In this document: positions 44,599-53,308 of the stretch, piece by piece | How positions within the stretch are numbered: position 1 is the first letter of the stretch | Layout of the letters: each line of letters starts with the position of its first letter | Made by a program: the position numbers and the translations under genes | The notes under the pieces: generated by a model | What the model was told of the DNA's origin: nothing | The model's input: the letters and a program-made list of their open reading frames with translations, nothing else | Databases searched by the model: none | Origin: Planctomycetaceae bacterium | GTDB lineage: Bacteria; Planctomycetota; Planctomycetia; Planctomycetales; Planctomycetaceae | Length of the DNA stretch: 53,491 nucleotides | Reading direction: 5' to 3' | Assembly (NCBI GenBank): GCA_900299185.1 | Contig: OMIV01000091.1 | Location: forward strand, 1-53,491

Positions 44599-44677
44599 GG
44601 GTGGCACGCCCTGACCATCGAAAAGGGCGTGGTGAGGCCAGCAGCCACGAGCCCTTCGATTACTCCAAGCGTCCCAC
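44599..44677 (+). repeat. Family 2 palindromic repeat, copy 3 (partial symmetry)
   Basis: The left half is intact (GGGTGGCACGCCCTGA, then AAAAGGGCGTGG), while the right half is diverged (CACGAGCCCTTCGATTACTCC, ending GCGTCCCAC). It fills most of the gap between the two Hsp20 genes and could change their relative expression. Confidence 0.72.
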
Positions 44678-44721
44678 ATACTCAACGCCGAGCGAACGGC
44701 GACACCGAACCGAGCGACATC

Positions 44722-45150
44722 ATGTCCAACGAACTCACTCGCACGATGACCGAGACACCGCAATCAGTGCCGGTCCCCGTGGCTGCAATTCCGCAGCCGC
44801 AACAACCGCAGCCCTTAGAGCGGTATGTCTTCAATCCGCAGATCGACATCTTCGAAATGCCGGACGGGTTGATGCTGCGAGCAGACCTGCCGGGTGTAAC
44901 GCTCGACACACTCGAACTGCAGGTCCAGAACAACAAGCTGACGTTGTTCGGTCGCGTCGAAACCGTGTTGCCGCCCGAAGCTCGGTTGCTCCATCAGGAA
45001 TATCACGAAGGCGACTTCTTGAGATCGTTCATCCTGAGCGACAACGTGGACCACGAACGCATCTCGGCCAAGCTGACCAATGGAGTGCTGGAAGTCTTCT
45101 TACCGCATGCTCCCAAAGCTCAGCCTCGCAAGATTCAAGTCAGTGGCTGA
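44722..45150 (+). CDS. Hsp20/alpha-crystallin small heat shock protein 2
   Basis: A 142-residue small heat shock protein from the ATG at 44722; the open frame extends 31 codons upstream into the palindrome. A Pro/Gln-rich N-terminal arm ([16 protein letters not shown]) precedes the alpha-crystallin domain, which contains [21 protein letters not shown] and [17 protein letters not shown] with the conserved GVL motif. It differs strongly from the first Hsp20 in the arm, so hetero-oligomers with distinct partners are possible. The C-terminal RKIQVSG gives an IxV-like assembly motif. TruD follows on the same strand. Confidence 0.95.
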   Translation: MSNELTRTMTETPQSVPVPVAAIPQPQQPQPLERYVFNPQIDIFEMPDGLMLRADLPGVTLDTLELQVQNNKLTLFGRVETVLPPEARLLHQEYHEGDFLRSFILSDNVDHERISAKLTNGVLEVFLPHAPKAQPRKIQVSG

Positions 45151-45233
45151 TCAACTCCGTGTGCTGACTCGGTCGCACCGAAGCGCGACCGGTCGCTCAT
45201 CAGCCCACCTCTCTCATTCGGGAGCCGCCCCCC

Positions 45234-46435
45234 TTGAAGCTCAAGTGTCAGCCGGAAGATTTCATCGTTGAAGAACTGCCGCAATTCGCCATCAGTGGGG
45301 GGCCTCATGCGGTTTATCGGCTGCGGAAGCGTTCGATCGGTACTCCTGAAGCGATCGCGTCGGTGGTCGAGCGATGGCAAGTTCCACGCAAGCGATTCAG
45401 TTACGGCGGACTGAAAGACAAGCACGCCATCACGACGCAGTACTTCACGATCTACAACGGACCGCGCAAGAACTTAGAACAGCGGTCGCTGGAAGTGACG
45501 TATCTCGGTCAAGCCGCTGACGAGTTCAACGCCACGCACATTGCCGGCAATCGATTCACCATCGTGATGCGCGACATGACCGGCATCGAGATCGCCACAG
45601 CGCAGCGCGCCGTCGAAGATCTCCAAGGCCACGGCCTGCCCAATTACTTTGATGACCAGCGCTTCGGCTCAATGGGTTTCTCGGGCGAGTGGATCGGCAA
45701 AGCCTGGTGCCAAGGCAACTACGAACGCGCGTTGTGGCTCGCGCTGGCTGATCCTCATCCCGATGATCGTTCGAACGACAAACGTCAAAAGCAAATCTTG
45801 CGCGACCATTGGGGCAAGTGGGTCGAATGCAAAGAACTCCTCGAACGATCGCACCGCCGCAGCATTGTCACTAACTTGGCCGACAAAGAAGCCGTGCAAA
45901 AAGAACCCGACTTTCGGTCCGCGTTCGGATGTCTGAATTGCGACTTGCGAGGGCTGTATCTCTCGGCCTTTCAAAGCGCACTCTGGAACCGGTTCCTAAC
46001 GGCTTACCTGCGTCAACAGTTTGCCGCCGACCGCTTGCAGACCTTCTCTCTAACCAGCGGTCCCAGTGTGTGTTTGTCAGCGGATTGACGAACGACGAAA
46101 CATCACAACTCGCCAATACGCAATTGCCGCTGCCATCTGCGCGTCAAAAGTTGGAAGAAGGTCCGCTGGCCGACATGCTCAACAACGTGCTCGCTGAAGA
46201 GGGACTGGAACAGCGCGAGTTGCGAGTGAAGTACCCGCGCGACAGCTTCTTCTCCAAAGGACAACGCGCAGCACTTTTCAGAGTCGGCAATTTGCAAGCC
46301 TCGGCCAACGACGACGAGCTGTATCCGCGCCGTCAGAAGTTCTCATTGAGCTTCGATTTGCCTCGCGGCTCGTATGCCACGATGGTCGTCAAACGCCTGT
46401 CGGGACTTAGTGGAGCACTCGGAGACGACGAGTAA
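45234..46435 (+). pseudogene. truD: tRNA pseudouridine(13) synthase TruD, frameshifted
   Basis: The start is TTG at 45234 with GGGAG about 10 nt upstream. The first frame reads LKCQPEDFIVEELP and FSYGGLKDKHAITTQY with catalytic D62, and runs to a premature stop at 46088. The remaining C-terminal about 115 residues (QLPLPSARQKLEEGPLADML, then LRVKYPRDSFFSKGQRAA) continue in another frame to 46435. The frame changes near 46061-46076, where CCC, a GTGTGTG run and TTT follow each other; adding one C or T, or removing one GT unit, restores a protein of about 400 residues, normal for this family. It would modify U13 in tRNA-Glu. True mutation and sequencing error are both possible. Confidence 0.9.
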
Positions 46436-46483
46436 TTCGTCACGTCGCAAAGCAACCATCACAGAGGGTTCTGGCACAACTCG

Positions 46484-46546
46484 TCGAGCACGTTTCAAAC
46501 GTGCTCGATTAAATCAAAGGCAGGCACGTTGGAAACGCGCCCCACG
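46484..46546 (+). repeat. Family 3 palindromic repeat, copy 1
   Basis: The hairpin GAGCACGTTTCAAACGTGCTC is followed by a spacer and GGCACGTTGGAAACGCGCC, then CCCAC. A matching copy lies at 50727-50789. It sits between the convergent truD and response-regulator genes. Confidence 0.82.
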
Positions 46547-46639
46547 CAAGTTCTGCATCAGTGCGATCAGCGATCTGAACCAAAGCCGCCAGCAGCATCG
46601 ACACGCCGGTGACAATGAGCACCGCAGCAAGAGCCGACA

Positions 46640-47380
46640 TCAAGCCGGCGGTTCTGTTGGCTCAGCGGGGTTCGAAACAAAGCGATAGCCGGTGCCTCGC
46701 ACTGACAGGAAGTGTCGAGGGTTCGCGGGATCGGGTTCGATCAAACGACGCAGACGCATCACGAAGTTGTCGATCGTGCGAGAACCAAAGGTCGACGAGT
46801 CACCCCATACGTCTTGCATCAGTTGAGCACGCGAGAGCACTCGATCCTCATGCTGAGCGAAGTAACGCAGCAGTTGAGTCTCCATCGTCGTCAGCGTCTG
46901 AATGGCGTCCTTCACGTGCAGCTCAAAGCGGTCGAAGTTCACGACGACGTCTTTGCCGATCCGCAGTTCTCGCGACGTTTCAGGCGACGCCGGCTCGGCA
47001 CCACCAAACAACATCCGCCGTCGCTCTTCGATGTTGCGAATCCGCGACAACAATTCGGGCAACGCGAACGGCTTCGAGAGGTACTGATCCGTACCGCAGT
47101 CAAACGCCATCGCGCGATCTTCACTCAGAGTTCGAGCACTCAAGACCAAGATCGAGACGCGCGGATCTCGCTGCCGAATCTGCTTGCAGACTTCATAGCC
47201 GCTCATGCCCGGCAACATCAGATCCAAGACGATCAACTCGAAGGACGGCTCCGCAGCTTCAAACATTCTCACAGCAGTGACGCCATCTCCTGCGAGCGCG
47301 ACTTCATAGCCTTCCAGTTCGAAGTTGAACTTCAAACCTTTGGCCAAAGCGTCTTCATCTTCGACGACCAAGATCTTCAT
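46640..47380 (-). CDS. OmpR/PhoB-family response regulator
   Basis: A 246-residue DNA-binding regulator. The receiver domain (about 1-120) has acidic pocket residues E7-D8, the phospho-acceptor D53 in VLDLMLPG, T/S-box SART and K103 in LSKPF. The C-terminal winged helix contains LTTMETQLLRYFAQHEDRVLSRAQLMQDVWG, RTIDNFVMRLRRLIEPDP and RGTGYRFV, all standard. It is downstream of the histidine-kinase gene on the same strand, 263 nt away, so the two almost certainly work together. DNA targets are unknown. Its stop faces a family 3 repeat and truD. Confidence 0.96.
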   Translation of the reverse strand: MKILVVEDEDALAKGLKFNFELEGYEVALAGDGVTAVRMFEAAEPSFELIVLDLMLPGMSGYEVCKQIRQRDPRVSILVLSARTLSEDRAMAFDCGTDQYLSKPFALPELLSRIRNIEERRRMLFGGAEPASPETSRELRIGKDVVVNFDRFELHVKDAIQTLTTMETQLLRYFAQHEDRVLSRAQLMQDVWGDSSTFGSRTIDNFVMRLRRLIEPDPANPRHFLSVRGTGYRFVSNPAEPTEPPA

Positions 47381-47566
47381 TGAGGTCTCCGATCGAACTC
47401 CTACACCGGCTGCTTTGCACTGACCGACATCTCACACTGATGCGCTCTGATTGCTGCGAACCATAACGATGCTCGGCTTCAGGCTGAGGATGAGCGTTTC
47501 ACATTTTCGATCCTTCGCGCCACGGTTGCGAGAGGGACAAATTAAGCGACGCTCGGTTTGTTATCG

Positions 47567-47605
47567 CCCCTCACCCCTAACCCTTCTCCCCATAGGGGCG
47601 AGGGG
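47567..47605. repeat. CCCCTCACCCCTAACCC-type inverted repeat
   Basis: CCCCTCACCCCT (47567-47578) and AGGGGCGAGGGG (47594-47605) are complementary apart from one position. This motif type is a widely dispersed intergenic repeat in planctomycete and other genomes. Here it lies between the histidine kinase and the response regulator genes. Confidence 0.65.
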
Positions 47606-47642
47606 AACAAAGAGCTTTGCTTAGCGACAACAGGCTTGCGAT

Positions 47643-48577
47643 TCATTGCAGCGGCCGCCCGGGCAGTTCCACTTCAAAGACACTGCCCGGCTGACCGTCC
47701 AGCCGATCTTGCACCGTGATGTTGCCCTTCAAAATATGAGCCAGCGTTCGCGAGATATAGAGCCCCAAGCCCGTGCCCTTCTGCTTGCGCGCTCCAGTTC
47801 GTTCCCGCCGCGATAAAACATCTTGAAGATCTGCTTGCGAATGTCGGACGGGACGCCAGCACCATTGTCGATCACAAGCACGAAGACTCGATTACGACCG
47901 CTCACAAAGGCTCGGACTTCCACCTTCGGTATGTCGCCCGAGTACTTCACGGCGTTGTCGAGCAGATTGCCGAAGATCATCTCCAGAACGACGCGGCGAG
48001 CGTGAACCAAGATTGGTTCAATGTTGAAGGTCATCACCTCGGCGACTTCCTTCTTGTGATGCCGACATGCGGACTCAGCACACTGACGTAGCAATTCTTC
48101 CAGCGAGATATCTTCGGGAGAGAACTGCTGCCCGAGAGCATCCAGTCGAGCCACTTCCAACAACTGATTGATGAGATGATCGAGCCGCTGCAGCTCATGA
48201 CCCATCACTTCGTAACAGCCGGCTCGCTGCTGATCGTCGAGCTTTCGCATCTGCAGTGTTTCGAGATACAGCCGCAGCGCGGCAATAGGCGTCTTCAATT
48301 CGTGGGTCACGCTGTCGACAAAGTTGGCCTGCCGCTGATTGAGCCGCACTTCTTTGATCGTCACCACGAGGTACACCGACAGCCCGACCAGAATCAGAGC
48401 GAAGATCACAGTTCCGACCGTCAGGGCTCCCCACGAGCGGATCTGCACGAGCAACACGATCCAGCAAATCATCAGAGCGACGTTCAGCGTCATAAGGATG
48501 ATGCTGAGTGTCAGAGGCAGTCGCAGCGTGCGCGTCTTGCGAATGTAAGCGGCGTCGTTGGCTTCGTTGTCGGACAT
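47643..48577 (-). pseudogene. Membrane sensor histidine kinase, frameshifted near the C-terminus
   Basis: Read from the ATG at 48577: two membrane segments (about 21-45 and 52-74) flank only a very short loop, then HisKA with H92 in VTHELKTPIAAL and an HATPase domain with NLLDNAVKYS (N box) and VIDNGAGVP (G1). The frame is lost after GGNELER near 47790. The correct end continues in another frame as KGTGLGLYISRTLA (G2 box), then ITVQDRLDGQPGSVFEVELP, stopping at 47643. Adding one A to AA, or removing one GC from GCGCGC, repairs it. The kinase pairs with the response regulator downstream. Whether the break is real decides if the pair functions. Confidence 0.88.
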
Positions 48578-48862
48578 GCTGAAGAGGCCATGTAGTAAGG
48601 ATTCGGCAGGCGATATCGATTCGCCGAATTGTGCCAGCCGCATGCATCGTAGCGGGTCCAACGAGGCAACTCGCGAACGCGGTGATAACTTTGCCGCGCA
48701 GGTCCGCAGAAATCAGCCAGCAACTCAGAAGGTAACTTTCGACTCGGCAGACATCGGGTAGAGTCTGGGGTAGCCCATCTCTGGCTTCATTTCGGTTGCA
48801 CGTTCTTTCGCGGAGCGAAGGACAACCAAGCTCGCGTCACTTCTTCATCACTCGGCGCTGTC

Positions 48863-49624
48863 ATGTCCCTGCGTCTCGTTCCCGTCGATTACGGCAAGGC
48901 GATCAAGCTCGACAAACCCGTCGTGCTGGTGGGCCGGAACCCGGACTGCGACGCGATCCTGACCGACAGCCGCAAAGTTTCGCGTGTGCATTGTTTGCTG
49001 GCCTGCGTGGGTAAGAAGGTCTTCGTCCGCGATCTCGGCAGCACCAACGGAGTTTGGGTCAACGGCCATCGCGTGGAACGAGAAGCTCGCATGCGAGTCG
49101 GCGACGAGATCACCTTCGCAGACTTGAAGTATGAGTTGGTCTCCGGCGACGACGAGCCCGATCCGCCCGTCAAGAAGAAGCGTGCTCCCGAGCCTGACGA
49201 AGACAGCAAAGAGCACATCCTCAAAGCACCTGCGTTCGACGAACGAGAAACGCGAGACCCCGCTCCCAAGCGGAAGTCACCAGCGGTAAGCAAAGACAAG
49301 CTGGTGGCAATTCCCGATCAGAGCGACAGTTTCGTGGTCGAACCTTCGATCATGCGCCCCGCACGGCCCATCAAATCCGAAGACGAGCTACCGCTCCCCG
49401 ATCTTGATATCGATGTCGCCTCTCTATCGGGACTGCTGGAAGAAGACGCCGAACCCGCGCCGCGATCGGCCAAGAAGAAACCAGCCAAGAGTGCGCCTGA
49501 TGACGATGACGTTGTCCTAGAACTCAACGAGGACGACTTACTCCCGCCACGACGATCGAAGAAGCCTCAGCGTGAGCCGAGTGATTCCGAACCCGTCATT
49601 CGACTGGATCTGTCCGACGGCTAG
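48863..49624 (+). CDS. FHA-domain protein with long acidic/basic tail
   Basis: A 253-residue protein. The N-terminal FHA domain (about residues 18-95) has the phosphothreonine-binding set: VLVGRNPDCDAIL, SRVHC, DLGSTNGVWVNG, and ends in EITFADLKYEL. The remaining about 150 residues are charged and probably disordered, with KKKRAPEPDED, KKKPAKSAPDDDDVV and KKPQREPSDSEP segments. It would bind a phosphothreonine on a partner, for example a substrate of a Ser/Thr kinase. A cytosolic kinase gene lies at 13780-14694, but nothing in the sequence links them. It is divergent from the histidine kinase, with 285 nt between. Confidence 0.9.
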   Translation: MSLRLVPVDYGKAIKLDKPVVLVGRNPDCDAILTDSRKVSRVHCLLACVGKKVFVRDLGSTNGVWVNGHRVEREARMRVGDEITFADLKYELVSGDDEPDPPVKKKRAPEPDEDSKEHILKAPAFDERETRDPAPKRKSPAVSKDKLVAIPDQSDSFVVEPSIMRPARPIKSEDELPLPDLDIDVASLSGLLEEDAEPAPRSAKKKPAKSAPDDDDVVLELNEDDLLPPRRSKKPQREPSDSEPVIRLDLSDG

Positions 49625-49641
49625 GTACGAGCGACCAAAAT

Positions 49642-50577
49642 TTATGTCGCATGCAATTCGGGCTTGAGCCAAATGAAACTCTTGCCGAGTCGTCCGCCGT
49701 AGTTACCAGCAGTGATCTTGAGCAGCCCCGGTGTGGGAGCGGCGGCTTTGATCGCAGCTTGAGTCGCCGCCGATATCGCGGCGATGTTCTTGCCGTTGAC
49801 GACGATCTCCATCACCGACGCAACACCTGCAGGTAAGCGGCTCTTATCACCGAGCTTTTCGCGGAGCGTTGGGCAGTACTCGGCATAGGTACTAGCGATG
49901 AGAAACTTGTACTTGCTGCCGGCCTTCGAGGCGCTCGAAGCCACTCCGCCGGGGAACGTCAAAATGGTGTCCGGTCCGGATTGCCACACGGCCGCAGCAG
50001 CTCGCTCGGCAGCTTCAATCGCCGCCTCTTCGGTCGCTCCCATGAACCACAAATTGCCGCCCATCACGCCGCTCGCGAAACCAAAGCGACGATCAACCAC
50101 GAAGTCGCCGCCCATTGTTGGGATGACCCAAACCTTGCGACCGAAGCGCGTCTGTCGCTCCTGATGACCGTCGCCGAAGTACGCGATCTTCTTGCCGAGT
50201 TTGAAGTACTCCGGCGAGTCAATCAGGTTGAAGCAACGAGTCGTCGGACAGGTCAGCACGTTCTGGCTGATGCGAACCAACAGGGCTCGTTCGAGTGCGA
50301 CCAAGCGATCTTTGCGGAATTGCGGCATATGAAATTGGACGATCGCACCGGGACGTCCATCGGGTGTCGCAAAGGACTCATCGCCACCCGGACCGACATA
50401 GCGATCAAGCCCGGCTTCGCAGTCGCACAAGATCGTGCTGCAAGCATTGCCGGTCGCTTTGTTGACGGCATGATCGAGCCACTTGCGATCGCGAGCCGTG
50501 ATCAACACTTCCGCATAAATGCTCCGAAATCCTTCGGCGTATGTGTCTTCAACTTCGGCCCCGACTCCGTCACTCAT
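49642..50577 (-). CDS. fhcD: Formylmethanofuran:tetrahydromethanopterin formyltransferase (Ftr/FhcD)
   Basis: A 311-residue enzyme from the ATG at 50577 with AGGAG upstream. Landmarks: VEDTYAEGFRSIYAEVLITA at the N-terminus (typical Ftr start, IDDTYAEAF type), GCEAGLDRYVGP-like GEAGLDRY, DGRPGAIVQFHMPQFRKDRL, CPTTRCFNL, and the C-terminal IKITAGNYGGRLGKSF region. Length is normal (about 300). It transfers the formyl group between methanofuran and tetrahydromethanopterin, a step of the H4MPT C1 pathway that planctomycetes share with methylotrophs and methanogens. The other Fhc subunits (A-C) and mch/mtdB are not present nearby, so it stands alone. Confidence 0.94.
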   Translation of the reverse strand: MSDGVGAEVEDTYAEGFRSIYAEVLITARDRKWLDHAVNKATGNACSTILCDCEAGLDRYVGPGGDESFATPDGRPGAIVQFHMPQFRKDRLVALERALLVRISQNVLTCPTTRCFNLIDSPEYFKLGKKIAYFGDGHQERQTRFGRKVWVIPTMGGDFVVDRRFGFASGVMGGNLWFMGATEEAAIEAAERAAAAVWQSGPDTILTFPGGVASSASKAGSKYKFLIASTYAEYCPTLREKLGDKSRLPAGVASVMEIVVNGKNIAAISAATQAAIKAAAPTPGLLKITAGNYGGRLGKSFIWLKPELHAT

Positions 50578-51034
50578 GGCGATTGCTCCTGGTTGTTGAT
50601 CCTGTCGACGAACGTGGGCCGAATCGTCATGGACCATGCGTTGATCGGCAAGCCGACGAAGAGTCATCGCCGCTCAGATGTCAGCAACGTTCGTCAGTTG
50701 CAGAGCTGTCATTTGCAACGGACCTCGTGGAGCACGTTTTCAACGTGCTGGAATCAGTCGAATTCAGGCACATTGAAAACGTGCCCCACATGAATTCTGG
50801 ACTTCGGTCGGAAACGCCTGAGCTGTGATTTGCGTTACAAAGTCGGCGCTCGCTGAAACTCTGCCGCCTCTTGCCGAGTAGTCGTCGTGCCGAGTTCTCG
50901 TTGCAATGCTGTCGCGAGTCCGAAGTTCGACCTGCGTTCTCATTGCTTCAGCAATGAGCGGCCTGCGGGCTCGAACACGAATGGAACTCGGCACCGTTGC
51001 TCATCGTCCCGCTGCGAACATCAGGATTCTGATT
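50578..51034. other. Divergent intergenic region with a repeat copy
   Basis: This 457-nt gap lies between fhcD (minus) and the polytopic membrane gene (plus). It carries family 3 repeat copy 2 at 50727-50789. The membrane-protein frame stays open back to 50906 but lacks coding character there. No small gene is supported. Confidence 0.45.
50727..50789 (+). repeat. Family 3 palindromic repeat, copy 2
   Basis: GTGGAGCACGTTTTCAACGTG, a spacer, then GGCACATTGAAAACGTGCC and CCAC: the outer GTGG/CCAC and the two inner hairpins all pair. It matches copy 1 at 46484-46546. It sits in the space between two divergent genes. Confidence 0.82.
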
Positions 51035-52288
51035 GTGCTCCCCACTGAAACTGCCGAGACCGACATCCCTCTGGCTGAAGTCGTGAACGCCGAGCCGCAG
51101 GAGACGTTCGAAGAAGCCTCGCCCGAGATGATCGCGGAACGCGCGGGAGTGGACGTCACCAGCTATCGGTTGCCTGAGTTTCCTCATCCGCTGCGTCGAC
51201 CGTTCGCGGCCTTGGGCTGGATTGTGCGAGCGTTGTTTGGCATCGGCAGTTTGATCGTGATGCTGGCTTTGATCGCAGCCATTCCGATCGTGAACTTCTT
51301 GGCGTTTGGTTATCTGCTGGAAGTCGAAGCGCGAGTCGCTCGCACGGGCAAGTTACGCAATGCGTTCTTGCTGCTGGATGTCGCTCCCCGCCTGGGTTCA
51401 ATCGCGCTCGGCATTTGGCTGTGGCTGATCCCGCTAAGGTACCTGGGGCTGTTGAGGAACGACGCGTATTGGCTCGACCCACAAGGCGCAGCCAGTCGTC
51501 GACTGGAATTTTTCGTACCTCTGGCCGCGTTCTTGGTCGGGACGCATATCTGTTTGGCGTTGGCTCGCGGCGGGAGTCTGTCGTGTTTCTTCCGGCCCAT
51601 TAAGAACGTCAGATGGCTGCTGCAGCGCTGGCGACAAGGCGACTATTGGGCGATCGCCACGGCAGGCATTCAAGACGTCGTGCAACGACTGCGACTCAAG
51701 CACCACTTCTTGCTGGGAGTGCGCGGCTTCTTTGGAGCGTTGGTGTGGCTGCTGATTCCGTCCGCGCTGTTGGCGGCGGGCAATCCCGAGCAGCCCGCCA
51801 CGTTCATCTTGTCGGTGATCGGCGGAGTCCTGCTGCTGTTCGTGCTGTGTTGGGTGCCGTTCTTGCAAGCGCGGTTCGCTATGACGGGACGTTGGAAGAC
51901 GATGTTTCAACTCTCGGCCATTCGGCAGTTGTTCTGCTTTGCTCCCATCGCGTGGTTGGTGGCCATCGTGCTGACGTATGCGCTGTCGTTCCCACTGATT
52001 CTTTCCAAGGTCTACTTACTGCCTCAGGACGCGCGGTGGTTCATCACGTTGATCTTCATCGTGAGTATCTATCCGGCCAAAGTCGTCACGGGCTGGGCCA
52101 TGCATCGAGCACTCAAGCGACAAGACTGGCCGTGGTTCGGTTGGCGATGGATGGTGCGAGCCTTGTTAGCGCCGCTGTTGGCCGTCTACGTCTTCGTCTT
52201 GTTCTTCACGCCACTGATCAGCGAGCACGGACGAGCGGTGCTCTTCGAACATCACGCCTTGCTCTTACCCGCCCCAGCGTTGTTCTAA
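51035..52288 (+). CDS. Polytopic membrane protein of unknown function
   Basis: Read here from GTG at 51035 (AGGA upstream), giving 417 residues; ATG codons at 50906, 50957 and 50981 in the same frame are alternatives. An acidic N-terminal region (about residues 1-60) precedes about eight hydrophobic segments, the first at about 65-97 (ALGWIVRALFGIGSLIVML, with IVNFLAFGYLLEVEARVARTG after it). The rest is a chain of helices with basic loops. I do not recognise the family. It resembles conserved planctomycete membrane proteins with a GYLLEVEARVARTGK motif, whose function is not known. Confidence 0.72.
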   Translation: MLPTETAETDIPLAEVVNAEPQETFEEASPEMIAERAGVDVTSYRLPEFPHPLRRPFAALGWIVRALFGIGSLIVMLALIAAIPIVNFLAFGYLLEVEARVARTGKLRNAFLLLDVAPRLGSIALGIWLWLIPLRYLGLLRNDAYWLDPQGAASRRLEFFVPLAAFLVGTHICLALARGGSLSCFFRPIKNVRWLLQRWRQGDYWAIATAGIQDVVQRLRLKHHFLLGVRGFFGALVWLLIPSALLAAGNPEQPATFILSVIGGVLLLFVLCWVPFLQARFAMTGRWKTMFQLSAIRQLFCFAPIAWLVAIVLTYALSFPLILSKVYLLPQDARWFITLIFIVSIYPAKVVTGWAMHRALKRQDWPWFGWRWMVRALLAPLLAVYVFVLFFTPLISEHGRAVLFEHHALLLPAPALF

Positions 52289-52423
52289 ATCGAGCTGTTG
52301 AGGCAATCTCCGAGGCACCCCTTGAGGACGAGCCGAAGGCGTGAAACGCAGGTGCGAATCTGGTCGGAATCTGCCGCTAGCGTTTTGCCACTTGCTGCCT
52401 CCGACATAGTTGGCGAATGGCCC

Positions 52424-53308
52424 TCATTTCTTTGCCGGTGGACTTTCTTTGGGGCTCTTGGGAGTCAGGCTTTCTTTCACCATTTTGAGTTGCACCACAT
52501 ACGACTTATCAATTCCGTGCTCCTTGGGGTCGAGCCGTTGGAACTCTTTGAAAAACTGCTCACAAAAGGCGATGAAGCGACCGACCTCCGGCAAACTGGC
52601 CAGCCAGCTTGCTTCAAGCTCAGAAGCTGCAGCCATGTCGAGATTGGCTCTGCCTTCAGCACCGTCCTTCAAACTGAATTGCGTCGTGACGACGTGCGCG
52701 TATTCGAAGGCAAAAGGCATAACTCGAGGCACGGGGTCATTGGATGCAACCCACATCGTCGTCTTTTGATCGAGTCCCAAAACACGATAGTCGGCAACCA
52801 TCACGGAATCGCCAACGCGTGGCGCGCCATACGTGAAGACACCACTGATCTTCGTGCCCGCCTTCGCGAGCCAATACGCAATGATCGTTGCCAGTGCTCC
52901 GCCGAGACTGTGACCACAAAGGTAGATCCGCTGCTCGGGTTCTCCCGACTCCGGCTCGTGGTTCTTGATATAGCTCTTAACTTTTCCAAAGACTGCATCC
53001 GCTGCCGCTTGAAATCCGGCATGCAGCGTCCCAGCGCCGTGCAGGTTCTTGATGTGCCCGTTCTCGCAATCCGTCTTGAGGTCCTCGACGGTGAACTCCG
53101 TTCCTCGGAACGCGATGATCAAGTCATTGTTCCACAAGAACATGCGGCCTTGAGTGCCACTGGCGTCGTCATTCAGTCGCTCTTCGCTGTCTGCTTTCTC
53201 GAAGCCCTCGATCTTGCGAATCTCGCCATTCTTGTAAGCCGTAGAAGCGAACTCGGCGAATCTCAGCGACTGACTAACGATGTCCAATGACACGAATCCG
53301 TCTGGCAT
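52424..53308 (-). CDS. Cytosolic class 3 lipase (alpha/beta hydrolase)
   Basis: A 294-residue protein from the ATG at 53308, preferred because AAGGAAG is directly upstream; a GTG five codons earlier is possible. It has the fungal/Lipase_3 pattern: LIIAFRGTE (oxyanion-side strand), the nucleophile in CGHSLGGALA (S134), TYGAPRVGD, and NDPVPRVMPF with the acid residue. No signal peptide is seen, so the enzyme should act in the cytoplasm or be released by another route. It would hydrolyse acylglycerols or related esters; the true substrate is unknown. It is convergent with the membrane protein. Confidence 0.92.
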   Translation of the reverse strand: MPDGFVSLDIVSQSLRFAEFASTAYKNGEIRKIEGFEKADSEERLNDDASGTQGRMFLWNNDLIIAFRGTEFTVEDLKTDCENGHIKNLHGAGTLHAGFQAAADAVFGKVKSYIKNHEPESGEPEQRIYLCGHSLGGALATIIAYWLAKAGTKISGVFTYGAPRVGDSVMVADYRVLGLDQKTTMWVASNDPVPRVMPFAFEYAHVVTTQFSLKDGAEGRANLDMAAASELEASWLASLPEVGRFIAFCEQFFKEFQRLDPKEHGIDKSYVVQLKMVKESLTPKSPKESPPAKK

